Source: Scandinavium ludwigii_A
Lineage (GTDB): Bacteria > Pseudomonadota > Gammaproteobacteria > Enterobacterales > Enterobacteriaceae
Reading direction: 5' to 3'
DNA: 64,000 nucleotides
NCBI GenBank assembly: GCA_050516505.1
Contig: CP191518.1
Coordinates: forward strand, 4,464,001 to 4,528,000
A model generated the notes under the pieces. That model had not been told where the DNA came from and made no database searches. It was given only the letters and a program-made list of their open reading frames with translations. Position numbers and translations under genes: made by a program. Every line of letters starts with the position of its first letter. Position 1 is the stretch's first letter. This document shows, piece by piece, positions 17,080 to 25,957 of the stretch.

Positions 17080-20000
17080 ATGCAGGTCAGCAGAAGGCAG
17101 TTCTTTAAGATCTGCGCTGGCGGTATGGCAGGCACAACGGCAGCGGCTTTGGGGTTTGCCCCAAGCGTAGCGCTGGCGGAAACGCGGCAGTATAAACTGC
17201 TGCGCACCCGTGAAACCCGTAATACCTGCACATATTGTTCTGTCGGTTGTGGGCTGTTGATGTACAGCCTAGGTGACGGAGCAAAGAACGCCAAAGCATC
17301 CATCTTCCATATCGAAGGTGACCCGGATCATCCGGTTAACCGTGGGGCGCTTTGCCCGAAAGGCGCGGGTCTGGTGGATTTCATCCACTCCGAAAGCCGT
17401 CTAAAATATCCTGAATACCGTGCACCTGGTTCCGATAAATGGCAGCAAATCAGCTGGGACGACGCGTTCGATCGCATCGCCAAACTGATGAAAGCCGATC
17501 GTGACGCCAACTTCATCGCACAAAACGCCGAAGGCACTACCGTCAACCGCTGGCTCTCCACCGGTATGCTGTGTGCGTCTGCGTCCAGTAACGAAACCGG
17601 CTATTTAACCCAGAAATTCACCCGCGCGCTCGGTATGCTCGCGGTGGACAACCAGGCACGCGTCTGACACGGACCAACGGTAGCAAGTCTTGCTCCAACA
17701 TTTGGTCGCGGTGCGATGACCAACCACTGGGTGGATATTAAAAACGCCAACCTGGTCGTGGTGATGGGCGGTAACGCCGCTGAAGCGCATCCGGTAGGAT
17801 TCCGCTGGGCGATGGAAGCCAAAATTCACAATGGCGCCAAACTTATCGTTATCGATCCGCGCTTTACGCGCACGGCATCGGTCGCCGATTTCTATACGCC
17901 TATTCGTTCTGGCACGGACATTACCTTCTTGTCCGGGGTTATTCTGTACCTGCTGAACAACGAAAAAATTAACCGTGAATACACCGAGGCGTACACCAAC
18001 GCCAGCCTGATCGTGCGCGAAGATTACGCGTTCGACGACGGTCTGTTCTCTGGTTATGACGCCGATGCACGTAAGTACGATAAAACCAGCTGGAACTATG
18101 AGCTGGACGAAAACGGCCACGCCAAACGCGACACCACGCTGACTCACCCGCGCTGCGTGTGGAACCTGCTGAAAGAGCACGTTTCCCGCTACACGCCGGA
18201 GATGGTTGAGAACATTTGTGGTACGCCGAAAGCAGACTTCCTGAAAGTCTGCGAGTACATCGCCGAAACCTGCGCCCACGATAAAACCGCCTCATTCCTG
18301 TATGCCTTGGGCTGGACGCAACACTCCGTTGGCGCGCAAAACATCCGCACCATGGCGATGATCCAGCTGCTGCTCGGCAACATGGGCATGGCGGGGGGCG
18401 GCGTGAACGCCCTGCGCGGTCACTCCAACATTCAGGGCCTGACCGACCTTGGCCTGCTGTCACAGAGCCTGCCGGGCTACATGACGCTGCCGAGCGAAAA
18501 ACAGACTGACCTGCAAACTTACCTCACCGCCAACACGCCAAAACCGCTGCTGGAAGGCCAGGTGAACTACTGGGGCAACTATCCGAAGTTCTTCGTTTCG
18601 ATGATGAAATCCTTCTACGGCGACAAAGCGACAGCGGAAAATAGCTGGGGCTTTGACTGGCTGCCGAAGTGGGACAAAGGCTACGACGTGCTGCAGTACT
18701 TCGAGATGATGTCCAAAGGCCAGGTGAACGGCTATCTCTGCCAGGGCTTTAACCCGGTGGCGTCGTTCCCGAACAAAAACAAGATTGTAGCCTCACTGTC
18801 GAAGCTGAAATTCCTCGTCACCATCGACCCGTTGAACACGGAAACGTCGACCTTCTGGCAGAACCACGGCGAGCAAAACGACGTTGATCCGTCAAAAATC
18901 CAGACCGAAGTGTTCCGTCTGCCATCGACCTGTTTCGCCGAAGAAAACGGTTCTATCGTTAACTCCGGCCGCTGGCTGCAATGGCACTGGAAAGGCGCGG
19001 ATGCCCCGGGTATCGCCAAAACAGACGGCGAAATTCTGGCCGGTATTTTCATGCGCATGCGCGAAATGTATGCCAAAGACGGCGGTCCGGCACCGGAGCC
19101 TGTGCTGAACATGACGTGGAATTACGCCACGCCGGATGAGCCAGCGTCGGAAGAAGTGGCGATGGAAAGTAACGGTAAAGCACTGGCAGACGTTACCGAC
19201 CCAGCCACCGGCGCGGTTATCGTCAAGAAAGGCCAGCTGCTTAGCTCGTTTGCGCAGCTACGTGATGACGGCACCACCGCCAGTGGCTGCTGGATTTTCG
19301 CCGGCAGCTGGACGCCAGAGGGTAACCAGATGGCGCGTCGCGATAACGCCGACCCGTCAGGCCTGGGCAATACGCTCGGCTGGGCGTGGGCGTGGCCGCT
19401 GAACCGTCGCATCCTGTATAACCGTGCTTCCGCAGACCCGCAGGGTAAACCGTGGGATCCGAAGCGCCAGCTGATCAAATGGGATGGCGCGAAATGGGGC
19501 GGCGCGGATATTCCGGACTACAGCACCGCAGCACCGGGAACTGACGTTGGGCCTTTCATCATGCAGCCGGAAGGTATGGGACGCCTGTTTGCACTCGATA
19601 AGATGGCAGAAGGGCCTTTCCCGGAACACTACGAGCCGTTTGAAACGCCGCTTGGCACCAACCCTCTGCATCCTAACGTCATTTCGAACCCAGCCGCACG
19701 CGTGTTCAAAGATGATATGGACGCGATGGGTAAACACGATAAATTCCCGTACGTTGGGACCACGTATCGTCTGACCGAGCACTTCCACTACTGGACCAAG
19801 CACGCGTTACTGAACGCTATCGCGCAGCCGGAACAGTTCATCGAGATTGGTGAGAAGCTGGCGAACAGGCTCGGCATCGGCCATGGCGATACGGTGAAGG
19901 TTTCCTCCAACCGCGGCTATATCAAGGCCAAGGCAGTGGTGACCAAACGTATCCGCACGCTGAAAGTGGACGGGAAAGAGGTGGATACCATCGGGATTCC

Positions 20001-20130
20001 GATCCACTGGGGTTATCAGGGCGTCGCGAAGAAAGGCTTTATCGCGAATACCCTGACGCCGTTTGTTGGCGACGCCAACACCCAGACGCCGGAGTTTAAA
20101 TCCTTCCTCGTGAACGTGGAAAAGGTCTAG
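17080..20130 (+). CDS. fdoG: Formate dehydrogenase-O major subunit (selenoprotein)
   Basis: Catalytic alpha subunit of the aerobic/nitrate-linked formate dehydrogenase, which oxidises periplasmic formate and passes electrons to FdoH. 1016 aa reading through an in-frame TGA at 17665-17667 as selenocysteine 196 (QARV-U-HGPTVASLAP). Twin-arginine signal SRRQFFKICAGG; iron-sulfur motif CTYCSVGCGLL; molybdopterin-binding segments through the rest. ATG 17080 gives the exact FdoG start; in-frame upstream ATGs are ignored. A gene caller that ignores recoding would split it into two genes at 17667. First gene of fdoGHI-fdhE. Confidence 0.97.
17665..17706 (+). promoter_or_regulatory. Selenocysteine insertion (SECIS) hairpin in fdoG
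   Basis: The UGA codon at 17665 is followed by a hairpin whose apex is AGCAAG-U-CUUGCU (about 17692-17704, within GGTAGCAAGTCTTGCTCC). Bacterial SECIS elements begin at the UGA and present a stem-loop to SelB about this far downstream. Base pairing is visible; SelB binding is inferred from the family. Confidence 0.85.
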
Positions 20131-20142
20131 CGGAGACGACTT

Positions 20143-21045
20143 ATGGCTTATCAATCACAAGATATTATTCGCCGTTCCGCAACTAACGGTTTCACGCCCG
20201 CGCCTCAGGCGCGGGATCATCAACAGGAAGTGGCGAAACTCATCGACGTGACCACCTGTATCGGCTGCAAAGCCTGTCAGGTGGCCTGTTCGGAGTGGAA
20301 CGATATCCGTGATGAAATCGGTCACAACGTCGGGGTGTATGACAACCCGGCGGATTTGACCGCAAAATCATGGACCGTGATGCGTTTTTCGGAAGTCGAG
20401 CAGAACGACAAACTGGAATGGCTTATCCGTAAGGATGGCTGCATGCACTGCGCCGATCCGGGCTGTCTGAAGGCATGTCCGTCGGAAGGGGCTATCATTC
20501 AGTATGCGAATGGTATCGTCGACTTCCAATCCGAGCAGTGTATCGGCTGTGGCTACTGCATCGCCGGCTGCCCGTTTGATGTGCCGCGTCTAAACCCGGA
20601 AGACAATCGCGTCTACAAATGTACGCTGTGCGTAGACCGCGTCACCGTGGGCCAGGAACCGGCCTGCGTGAAAACGTGCCCAACCGGCGCTATCCACTTT
20701 GGTTCTAAAGAGGATATGAAAGTGTTGGCGGGCGAGCGCGTCACCGAGCTGAAAACGCGCGGTTATGACAATGCGGGCCTTTACGACCCTGCGGGTGTAG
20801 GCGGTACGCACGTGATGTACGTCCTGCATCATGCCGACAAACCGGGTCTGTATCACGGCCTGCCGGAGAATCCGGAAATCAGCCAGACCGTTAAATTCTG
20901 GAAAGGTATCTGGAAACCGCTCGCGGCAGTTGGCTTCGCAGCAACCTTTGCGGCCAGCATCTTCCACTACGTCGGGGTCGGTCCGAACCGCGCCGATGAG
21001 GAAGAGGACAATCTGCATGAAGAGAAAGACGAGGTGCGCAAATGA
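20143..21045 (+). CDS. fdoH: Formate dehydrogenase-O iron-sulfur subunit
   Basis: 300 aa beta subunit that carries electrons from FdoG to the cytochrome. Four ferredoxin-type cysteine clusters are visible: CIGCKACQVAC, CMHCADPGCLKAC, CIGCGYCIAGC and CTLC...CVKTC, giving four [4Fe-4S] centres. A single C-terminal helix (PLAAVGFAATFAASIFHYVG, about 255-280) anchors it to the inner membrane, with the acidic tail on the cytoplasmic side. Follows fdoG by 12 bp and overlaps fdoI (ATGA). Confidence 0.97.
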   Translation: MAYQSQDIIRRSATNGFTPAPQARDHQQEVAKLIDVTTCIGCKACQVACSEWNDIRDEIGHNVGVYDNPADLTAKSWTVMRFSEVEQNDKLEWLIRKDGCMHCADPGCLKACPSEGAIIQYANGIVDFQSEQCIGCGYCIAGCPFDVPRLNPEDNRVYKCTLCVDRVTVGQEPACVKTCPTGAIHFGSKEDMKVLAGERVTELKTRGYDNAGLYDPAGVGGTHVMYVLHHADKPGLYHGLPENPEISQTVKFWKGIWKPLAAVGFAATFAASIFHYVGVGPNRADEEEDNLHEEKDEVRK

Positions 21046-21677
21046 AACGTCGTGACACCATCGTGCGCTACACCGCACCGGAACGTATAAACCACTGGGT
21101 CACCGCCTTCTGCTTCATTCTGGCGTCGGTGAGCGGGCTGGGCTTTTTCTTCCCGTCCTTCAACTGGCTGATGCACATTCTCGGCACGCCGCAGCTGGCG
21201 CGTATTCTGCATCCGTTCGTCGGGGTGGTGATGTTCGCTTCGTTCATCATCATGTTCTTCCGCTACTGGCATCACAACCTCATCAATCGGGACGATATCT
21301 TCTGGGCGAAGAATATCCGTAAGGTTGTCGTCAACGAGGAAGTGGGTGACACGGGACGTTACAATTTCGGCCAGAAGTGCGTCTTCTGGGCGGCGATTAT
21401 CTTCCTGGTGCTGCTGCTGGTGAGCGGCGTGATTATCTGGCGACCGTACTTCGCGCCGGCTTTCCCAATCCCGATCATCCGCATCGCGCTGATGCTGCAT
21501 TCATTTGCCGCAGTGGCGTTAATTGTGGTTATCATGGTGCATATCTACGCCGCCCTTTGGGTGAAAGGCACCATTACCGCGATGGTGGAAGGCTGGGTCA
21601 CCCGCGCATGGGCGAAAAAACATCACCCGCGCTGGTACCGTGAAGTCCGCCAGAAAGAGGAAAAATCGACCGAATGA
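21042..21677 (+). CDS. fdoI: Formate dehydrogenase-O cytochrome b556 subunit
   Basis: 211 aa inner-membrane gamma subunit with four transmembrane helices and haem-ligand histidines (RINHWVTAF, LHPFVGVVMF, LMLHSFAAVAL, IMVHIYAALW). Receives electrons from FdoH and reduces quinone. Overlaps both neighbours by four bases, indicating translational coupling in fdoGHI-fdhE. Confidence 0.97.
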   Translation: MKRRDTIVRYTAPERINHWVTAFCFILASVSGLGFFFPSFNWLMHILGTPQLARILHPFVGVVMFASFIIMFFRYWHHNLINRDDIFWAKNIRKVVVNEEVGDTGRYNFGQKCVFWAAIIFLVLLLVSGVIIWRPYFAPAFPIPIIRIALMLHSFAAVALIVVIMVHIYAALWVKGTITAMVEGWVTRAWAKKHHPRWYREVRQKEEKSTE

Positions 21678-22603
21678 GTATTCGCATAATCCCGCAAGAT
21701 GAACTGGGGAGTAGCGAGAAACGCACGGCGGAAGCAATTCCGCCGTTATTATTCCCGCGACTGAAAAACCTCTATCACCGCAGAGCGGAACGTCTGCTGC
21801 AGTTGGCGCAGGACAATCCGCTTGGCGATTACCTGCGCTTTGCAGCGCTGATAGCCCACGCGCAGGAAGTGGTCCTTTACGACCATCCGCTGCAAATGGA
21901 CCTGACCGCGCGCATCAAAGAAGCGGCAGACCAGGGCAAACCGCCGCTGGATATCAGCACGCTGCCGCGCGACAAGCACTGGCAGAAGCTGCTGCAATCG
22001 ATGATTGCCGAGCTGAAACCTGAAATGAGCGGCCCGGCGCTGGCGGTTATCGAGAATCTCGAAAAAGCGTCAGACACTGAGCTGGAAGAGATGGCATCGG
22101 CGCTGTTCGCGTCTGACTTTACCTCCGTCAGCAGCGATAAAGCCCCGTTCATCTGGGCGGCGCTGTCACTGTACTGGGCGCAAATGGCGAACCTTATTCC
22201 GGGGAAAGCCCGTGCGGAATACGGCGAACATCGTCAGTTCTGCCCGGTGTGCGGTTCAATGCCAGTGTCGAGCGTAGTGCAAATTGGTACCACCCAAGGG
22301 CTGCGCTATCTGCACTGCAACCTGTGTGAATCCGAGTGGCACGTGGTGCGCGTGAAATGCAGCAACTGCGAGCAGAGCCGCGATTTACACTACTGGTCGC
22401 TGGATAACGAGCAGGCTTCCGTCAAAGCCGAAAGCTGTGGCGACTGCGGAACCTACCTCAAAATCCTGTATCAGGAAAAAGACCCTAACGTCGAGCCTGT
22501 GGCCGATGACCTCGCCTCACTGGTACTGGACGCACGCATGGAGCAAGAAGGCTTTGCCCGCAGTTCCATCAACCCGTTTCTGTTCCCGGGCGAAGGGGAG
22601 TAA
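21674..22603 (+). CDS. fdhE: Formate dehydrogenase accessory protein FdhE
   Basis: 309 aa cytosolic factor required for maturation of respiratory formate dehydrogenases; binds iron through rubredoxin-like cysteine pairs. Visible motifs are CPVCGSMPVS, CNLCESEW, CSNCEQS and CGDCGTYLK in the C-terminal half. Last gene of the fdo operon, overlapping fdoI by four bases. Confidence 0.96.
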   Translation: MSIRIIPQDELGSSEKRTAEAIPPLLFPRLKNLYHRRAERLLQLAQDNPLGDYLRFAALIAHAQEVVLYDHPLQMDLTARIKEAADQGKPPLDISTLPRDKHWQKLLQSMIAELKPEMSGPALAVIENLEKASDTELEEMASALFASDFTSVSSDKAPFIWAALSLYWAQMANLIPGKARAEYGEHRQFCPVCGSMPVSSVVQIGTTQGLRYLHCNLCESEWHVVRVKCSNCEQSRDLHYWSLDNEQASVKAESCGDCGTYLKILYQEKDPNVEPVADDLASLVLDARMEQEGFARSSINPFLFPGEGE

Positions 22604-22620
22604 TTCCTGCTGCTCTGATG

Positions 22621-22643
22621 GCCGGGTGTGAAAGCACCCGGTG
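22621..22643 (+). terminator. Hairpin after fdhE
   Basis: Stem CCGGGTG-(TGAAAG)-CACCCGG 18 bp after the fdhE stop, between convergent fdhE and yiiD. There is no clear T-tract, so termination may be Rho-assisted or weak. Confidence 0.45.
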
Positions 22644-22671
22644 TATCGGCACCTCGGGCCAGAAATGAGGA

Positions 22672-23661
22672 TTACTCCTCTTCGTTGCCGCCCTCTTCCA
22701 GCGGTCCGAAAGGTTTGGCGGGCAGAACCATGAAGATGCCTTCAAAAATCGCGCCCGAGGTATCGTCGCCGAACAGCTCAACCTGAAGCTGTACGCGGGC
22801 TTTACGGCCACGAGCCAGTCGGTCGAGATCACCACTGAGCGAGCCGAGATCGGCTATCGCGCTTGGCTTGCCACTGATTGGACTGCTGTAGCGAATATGC
22901 GCATCGGCCAGAATAATGGTGCCGCCGAGATGGCGTTCGCGCAGCATCAGCCAGATCAAACCCCAGCCGGTCAGCGTCGCGAGTGAGAAAAGGCTGCCTG
23001 CAAACAGGGTATTGTGCGGGTTCTGGTTGCCGATCTCCGGCATGGTAGTGATGAATTTTTGCCCGGTGTACTGCTGAATACGCACACCCATTTTCTCACT
23101 CAGCGGAATGTGTTCATACCACGCCTGCTGTAACTGACCACACCAGTCGCCGCGATGCAAAATGTCATCGAGCGTCGCGACTGGTTTGATCATCAAAAAA
23201 TGACGCACTGGCGTCGTCTGCGGCGTCGTGATTTCGCCCTGGTTCAGAAAACCCAGCTTGGCGAAAAACTCCACGGCGTCTTCACGGGCGCTGCAGGTGA
23301 CACGCTTAACGCCTTCCTGACGCGCCACGGACTCCAGCGTCATCGCCATCAACGTACCGAGACCTTTATCCTGCACCGCCGGGTCGACCGCCATGAAGCG
23401 AATTGAGGCTTCGTTATCGCCATTGATATACAGGCGGCCCACCGCCACCAGCTTGCCCGCTTCGTCCACTACCATTTGATGATGCGCCATGGCGTCCCAG
23501 GCATCACGCTCAGAGCCCTGCGGTTGATGCAGCGGCTTGCGCAGCATTTCCCAGCGGAACTGGTAATAACACGCTAATTCTTCTTCCGTTTGCGGTACTC
23601 GAAGGTGATACATAGCGGAACTCTCTTTTGCGGCCCGTGCCCAACCAGCCTGGAGGCTCAT
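22672..23661 (-). CDS. yiiD: YiiD/FabY: GNAT acetyltransferase plus hotdog thioesterase-like fusion
   Basis: 329 aa, same length as E. coli YiiD. The N-terminal half (about 17-160) is a GNAT fold with the acetyl-CoA loop VQDKGLGTLM; the C-terminal half (about 175-315) is the YiiD_C hotdog domain with GNQNPHNTLFAGSLFSLATL. In E. coli it has been linked to initiation of fatty acid synthesis (FabY activity); that role is from literature memory. Stop of dtd overlaps its start by four bases, so it is the distal gene of yihX-yihY-dtd-yiiD. Confidence 0.94.
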   Translation of the reverse strand: MSLQAGWARAAKESSAMYHLRVPQTEEELACYYQFRWEMLRKPLHQPQGSERDAWDAMAHHQMVVDEAGKLVAVGRLYINGDNEASIRFMAVDPAVQDKGLGTLMAMTLESVARQEGVKRVTCSAREDAVEFFAKLGFLNQGEITTPQTTPVRHFLMIKPVATLDDILHRGDWCGQLQQAWYEHIPLSEKMGVRIQQYTGQKFITTMPEIGNQNPHNTLFAGSLFSLATLTGWGLIWLMLRERHLGGTIILADAHIRYSSPISGKPSAIADLGSLSGDLDRLARGRKARVQLQVELFGDDTSGAIFEGIFMVLPAKPFGPLEEGGNEEE

Positions 23662-24095
23662 ACTTGTAACCAGAAGGTCACGGGGCCGTCGTTAACAAGG
23701 GAAACCTGCATATCCGCAGCAAAACGCCCGGTCTGAGTGGGCATTTCTTGCTGGCGACAACGCTCAACAAAATATTCATAGAGTGCTTCAGCGCGATCCG
23801 GGGCTGCACCGCGGGAGAATCCCGGACGCATTCCGCGTTCGGTATCCGCCGCCAGCGTAAACTGCGACACCACCAGCACGCTGCCGCCCGCCTGCTGCAC
23901 GTTCAGATTCATTTTTCCGTCAGCATCGCTAAAAATGCGGTAGCCCAGGACGCGTTCGCACAGGCGATTCGCTTTCTGCTCGTCATCTTCCCTTTCGACA
24001 CCCAATAACACCAAAAGTCCCTGACCAATTTCACCCGTTACCTCGCCCTCCACGGTGACGCTGGCACGGGTTACGCGCTGAATTAATGCAATCAT
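23658..24095 (-). CDS. dtd: D-aminoacyl-tRNA deacylase
   Basis: 145 aa, the standard Dtd length. Hydrolyses D-amino acids (and glycine from tRNA-Ala) mis-attached to tRNA. Signature motifs SQFTLAADTERGMRPGF and the Gly-cisPro motif in NDGPVTFWLQV are present. ATG 24095 gives the family start MIALIQRVTRASV; longer in-frame starts run back into yihY. ATGA overlaps at both ends. Confidence 0.97.
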   Translation of the reverse strand: MIALIQRVTRASVTVEGEVTGEIGQGLLVLLGVEREDDEQKANRLCERVLGYRIFSDADGKMNLNVQQAGGSVLVVSQFTLAADTERGMRPGFSRGAAPDRAEALYEYFVERCRQQEMPTQTGRFAADMQVSLVNDGPVTFWLQV

Positions 24096-24964
24096 GGTTG
24101 TTCGTCTTCTTGTTGGAATGCAGCGATTTTTAGTTTTCGATACTCCCCGAGAGTGACAGTTATTTCTGCCCCAAGCAAGACGATGCACCACGTCCAATAG
24201 ACCCAAACAAATAAAATCGGGATCACCGACAGCACGCCATAAATCAGCTGATAAGAAGGGAACGTGGTGATGTAAAGCGCGAAGCCTTTTTTACCGAGCT
24301 CAAACAGCGCCGCCGCCACCAGCGCACCGAGAACCGCATCACGATTTAGCACCCGCGTGGTCGGCACGATGCTGTAAAGCATCCAGAAGGAGATCCAGGA
24401 GAGCAGCAACGGAAAGATGCGCAGACCGTTATCGATAACACCGTTGAGCTCGCTCGCCCAGCGTAATGACAGCAGATAAGAACTGATGACCAGACTCGCC
24501 CCGGCCAGCAGCGGTCCCAGGGTCAAGATCATCCAGTAGACGGCGAAAGAGTAGATTTTTGGCCGTACGCGCTTACTGCGCCAGATAGTATTCAGCGCGC
24601 TATCAATGGCGTACATCAACAACAGCGCGGTGACGATAAGCCCGCAGGCACCCACCGCCGTCATTTTGCTGGAGTTAGCCACAAACTGTTCGATATAGCG
24701 CTGGATAACGTCGCCAGTCGCGGGCAAAAAGTTGGCGAAGACAAAATGGCGCAGCGTGATGCTGACGTCGGAAAACATCGGAAATGCCGCGAAAAGGGCA
24801 AAAATGACAGCGATCAGCGGCACTAAAGAGAGTAACGACACATAGGCCAGATTACCGGCCAGCGTCGTCATGTTGTCTTCATCAATGCGTCGCCAGAGTA
24901 ATTTTAGCCAGGCAACCAACGGCCCGGCGTGACGGGAGGCTTTTTGATGAACGTTTTTTATCAT
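24092..24964 (-). CDS. yihY: YihY/UPF0761 inner-membrane protein
   Basis: 290 aa, as in E. coli. Six hydrophobic helices and the YihY/BrkB pattern (TTLAGNLAYVSLLSLVPLIA near the N-terminus, WVYWTWCIVLLGAEITV near the C-terminus). Molecular function is not established. Overlaps yihX and dtd by four bases each. Confidence 0.94.
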   Translation of the reverse strand: MIKNVHQKASRHAGPLVAWLKLLWRRIDEDNMTTLAGNLAYVSLLSLVPLIAVIFALFAAFPMFSDVSITLRHFVFANFLPATGDVIQRYIEQFVANSSKMTAVGACGLIVTALLLMYAIDSALNTIWRSKRVRPKIYSFAVYWMILTLGPLLAGASLVISSYLLSLRWASELNGVIDNGLRIFPLLLSWISFWMLYSIVPTTRVLNRDAVLGALVAAALFELGKKGFALYITTFPSYQLIYGVLSVIPILFVWVYWTWCIVLLGAEITVTLGEYRKLKIAAFQQEDEQP

Positions 24965-25557
24965 AACTGTTTCGCAAAATACCCGGGGATGGTCTCTTTT
25001 CCGGTCACCAAAATGCTGGTGATCCCCAGTTGGTTGGCGCCTTCTATATTATCGGTATTATCGTCGAAAAAGACCGTATCGTCGGCGGAGAAACCTTCCG
25101 CTTCCAGCACCCGCTGATAAATTCGCGCTTCCGGTTTACGCATACCCATTTCTTGCGAAAGATAGATATGGTCAGCCGCGGCGCGCACTTCAGGGAATTC
25201 ATCCGGCCAGAAGGTCGTATGCAGACGGTTGGTGTTAGACAGCACGACCACGCGATGGCCCTGCTCGCGCAGTTTGTGCATGATGGCAATAACGTCCGGG
25301 CGCAGGCCGACAAAAATGGCCTGCCAACCGTGAGCAAACTGCTCGTAGCTCAGCGACAGATCCATTTCATGGCACAGCGCTTGCGCGAACGCTTCATCCG
25401 TTATTTCACCGCGCTCGTGCTGGTGAAAAGCCTCGCCCATGACGAAATTCTGCTTCAGCGTTGCCAGTGGCACGCGGCTGAAATCACTCCACGCCCCGAA
25501 CACGCGGTTGAAGTCTATGTCGACAATCACATTACCTAAATCAAAGATATAGAGCAT
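24961..25557 (-). CDS. yihX: HAD phosphatase YihX (alpha-D-glucose-1-phosphate phosphatase)
   Basis: 199 aa cytosolic HAD-family hydrolase, same length as E. coli YihX, which dephosphorylates alpha-D-glucose 1-phosphate. HAD motif I is FDLGNVIVD (Asp6 nucleophile), motif II VVLSNTN, motif III/IV KPEARIY and VFFDDNTDNIEGA. ATG 25557 is the family start; the reading frame is open 22 codons upstream but lacks homology there. First gene of the yihX-yihY-dtd-yiiD unit. Confidence 0.95.
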   Translation of the reverse strand: MLYIFDLGNVIVDIDFNRVFGAWSDFSRVPLATLKQNFVMGEAFHQHERGEITDEAFAQALCHEMDLSLSYEQFAHGWQAIFVGLRPDVIAIMHKLREQGHRVVVLSNTNRLHTTFWPDEFPEVRAAADHIYLSQEMGMRKPEARIYQRVLEAEGFSADDTVFFDDNTDNIEGANQLGITSILVTGKETIPGYFAKQL

Positions 25558-25957
25558 GATCCTCTCCTTTTGTGTCATGGAAAAATAACTGTAGCGGGAA
25601 AGGGCTGGTTTGACTATAGCCATTGCGGCCCCGGCGAGAAAACGAGGCCACGGCTTCCCTCTCCTGTAGCCCTAACTCTCTAGACCCAACGTTGTGTTTT
25701 TTGCATGTTCCTTATATGTCCTGCGGGTGGATTAAATAATCAAAATAAACAGAAGATTATATTTAAGAAAGCCAACACGATAAGCCACACTTAAAAATAC
25801 ATTTCAATCCTCTAATTAACTTACCATGCTAGCCCCTTCGAAAAACTTTATTTAGCCATAGAATTAAACTAATATCCCACCGCAAACCCATGCCTTTTTA
25901 CATACCATAACTATTATATATTAAAACCCATCAACCATAGTTTGTGAGAATATTATT
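25558..25957. other. AT-rich intergenic region between yihX and the chitinase gene
   Basis: About 400 bp with divergent genes on both sides, so promoters for yihX (minus) and the chitinase (plus) must lie here. From about 25730 the DNA becomes strongly AT-rich. No gene, repeat or clear regulator palindrome seen. In E. coli this point is the border of the yihL-yihW sulfoquinovose cluster. Confidence 0.6.

Noticed and set aside
17038..17667. fdoG as a truncated pseudogene ending at TGA 17665
   Set aside because: The TGA aligns with Sec196, homology continues in the same frame on both sides and a SECIS hairpin follows.
17605..18279. 224-codon minus-strand frame opposite fdoG
   Set aside because: Antisense shadow of a selenoprotein gene conserved along its whole length.
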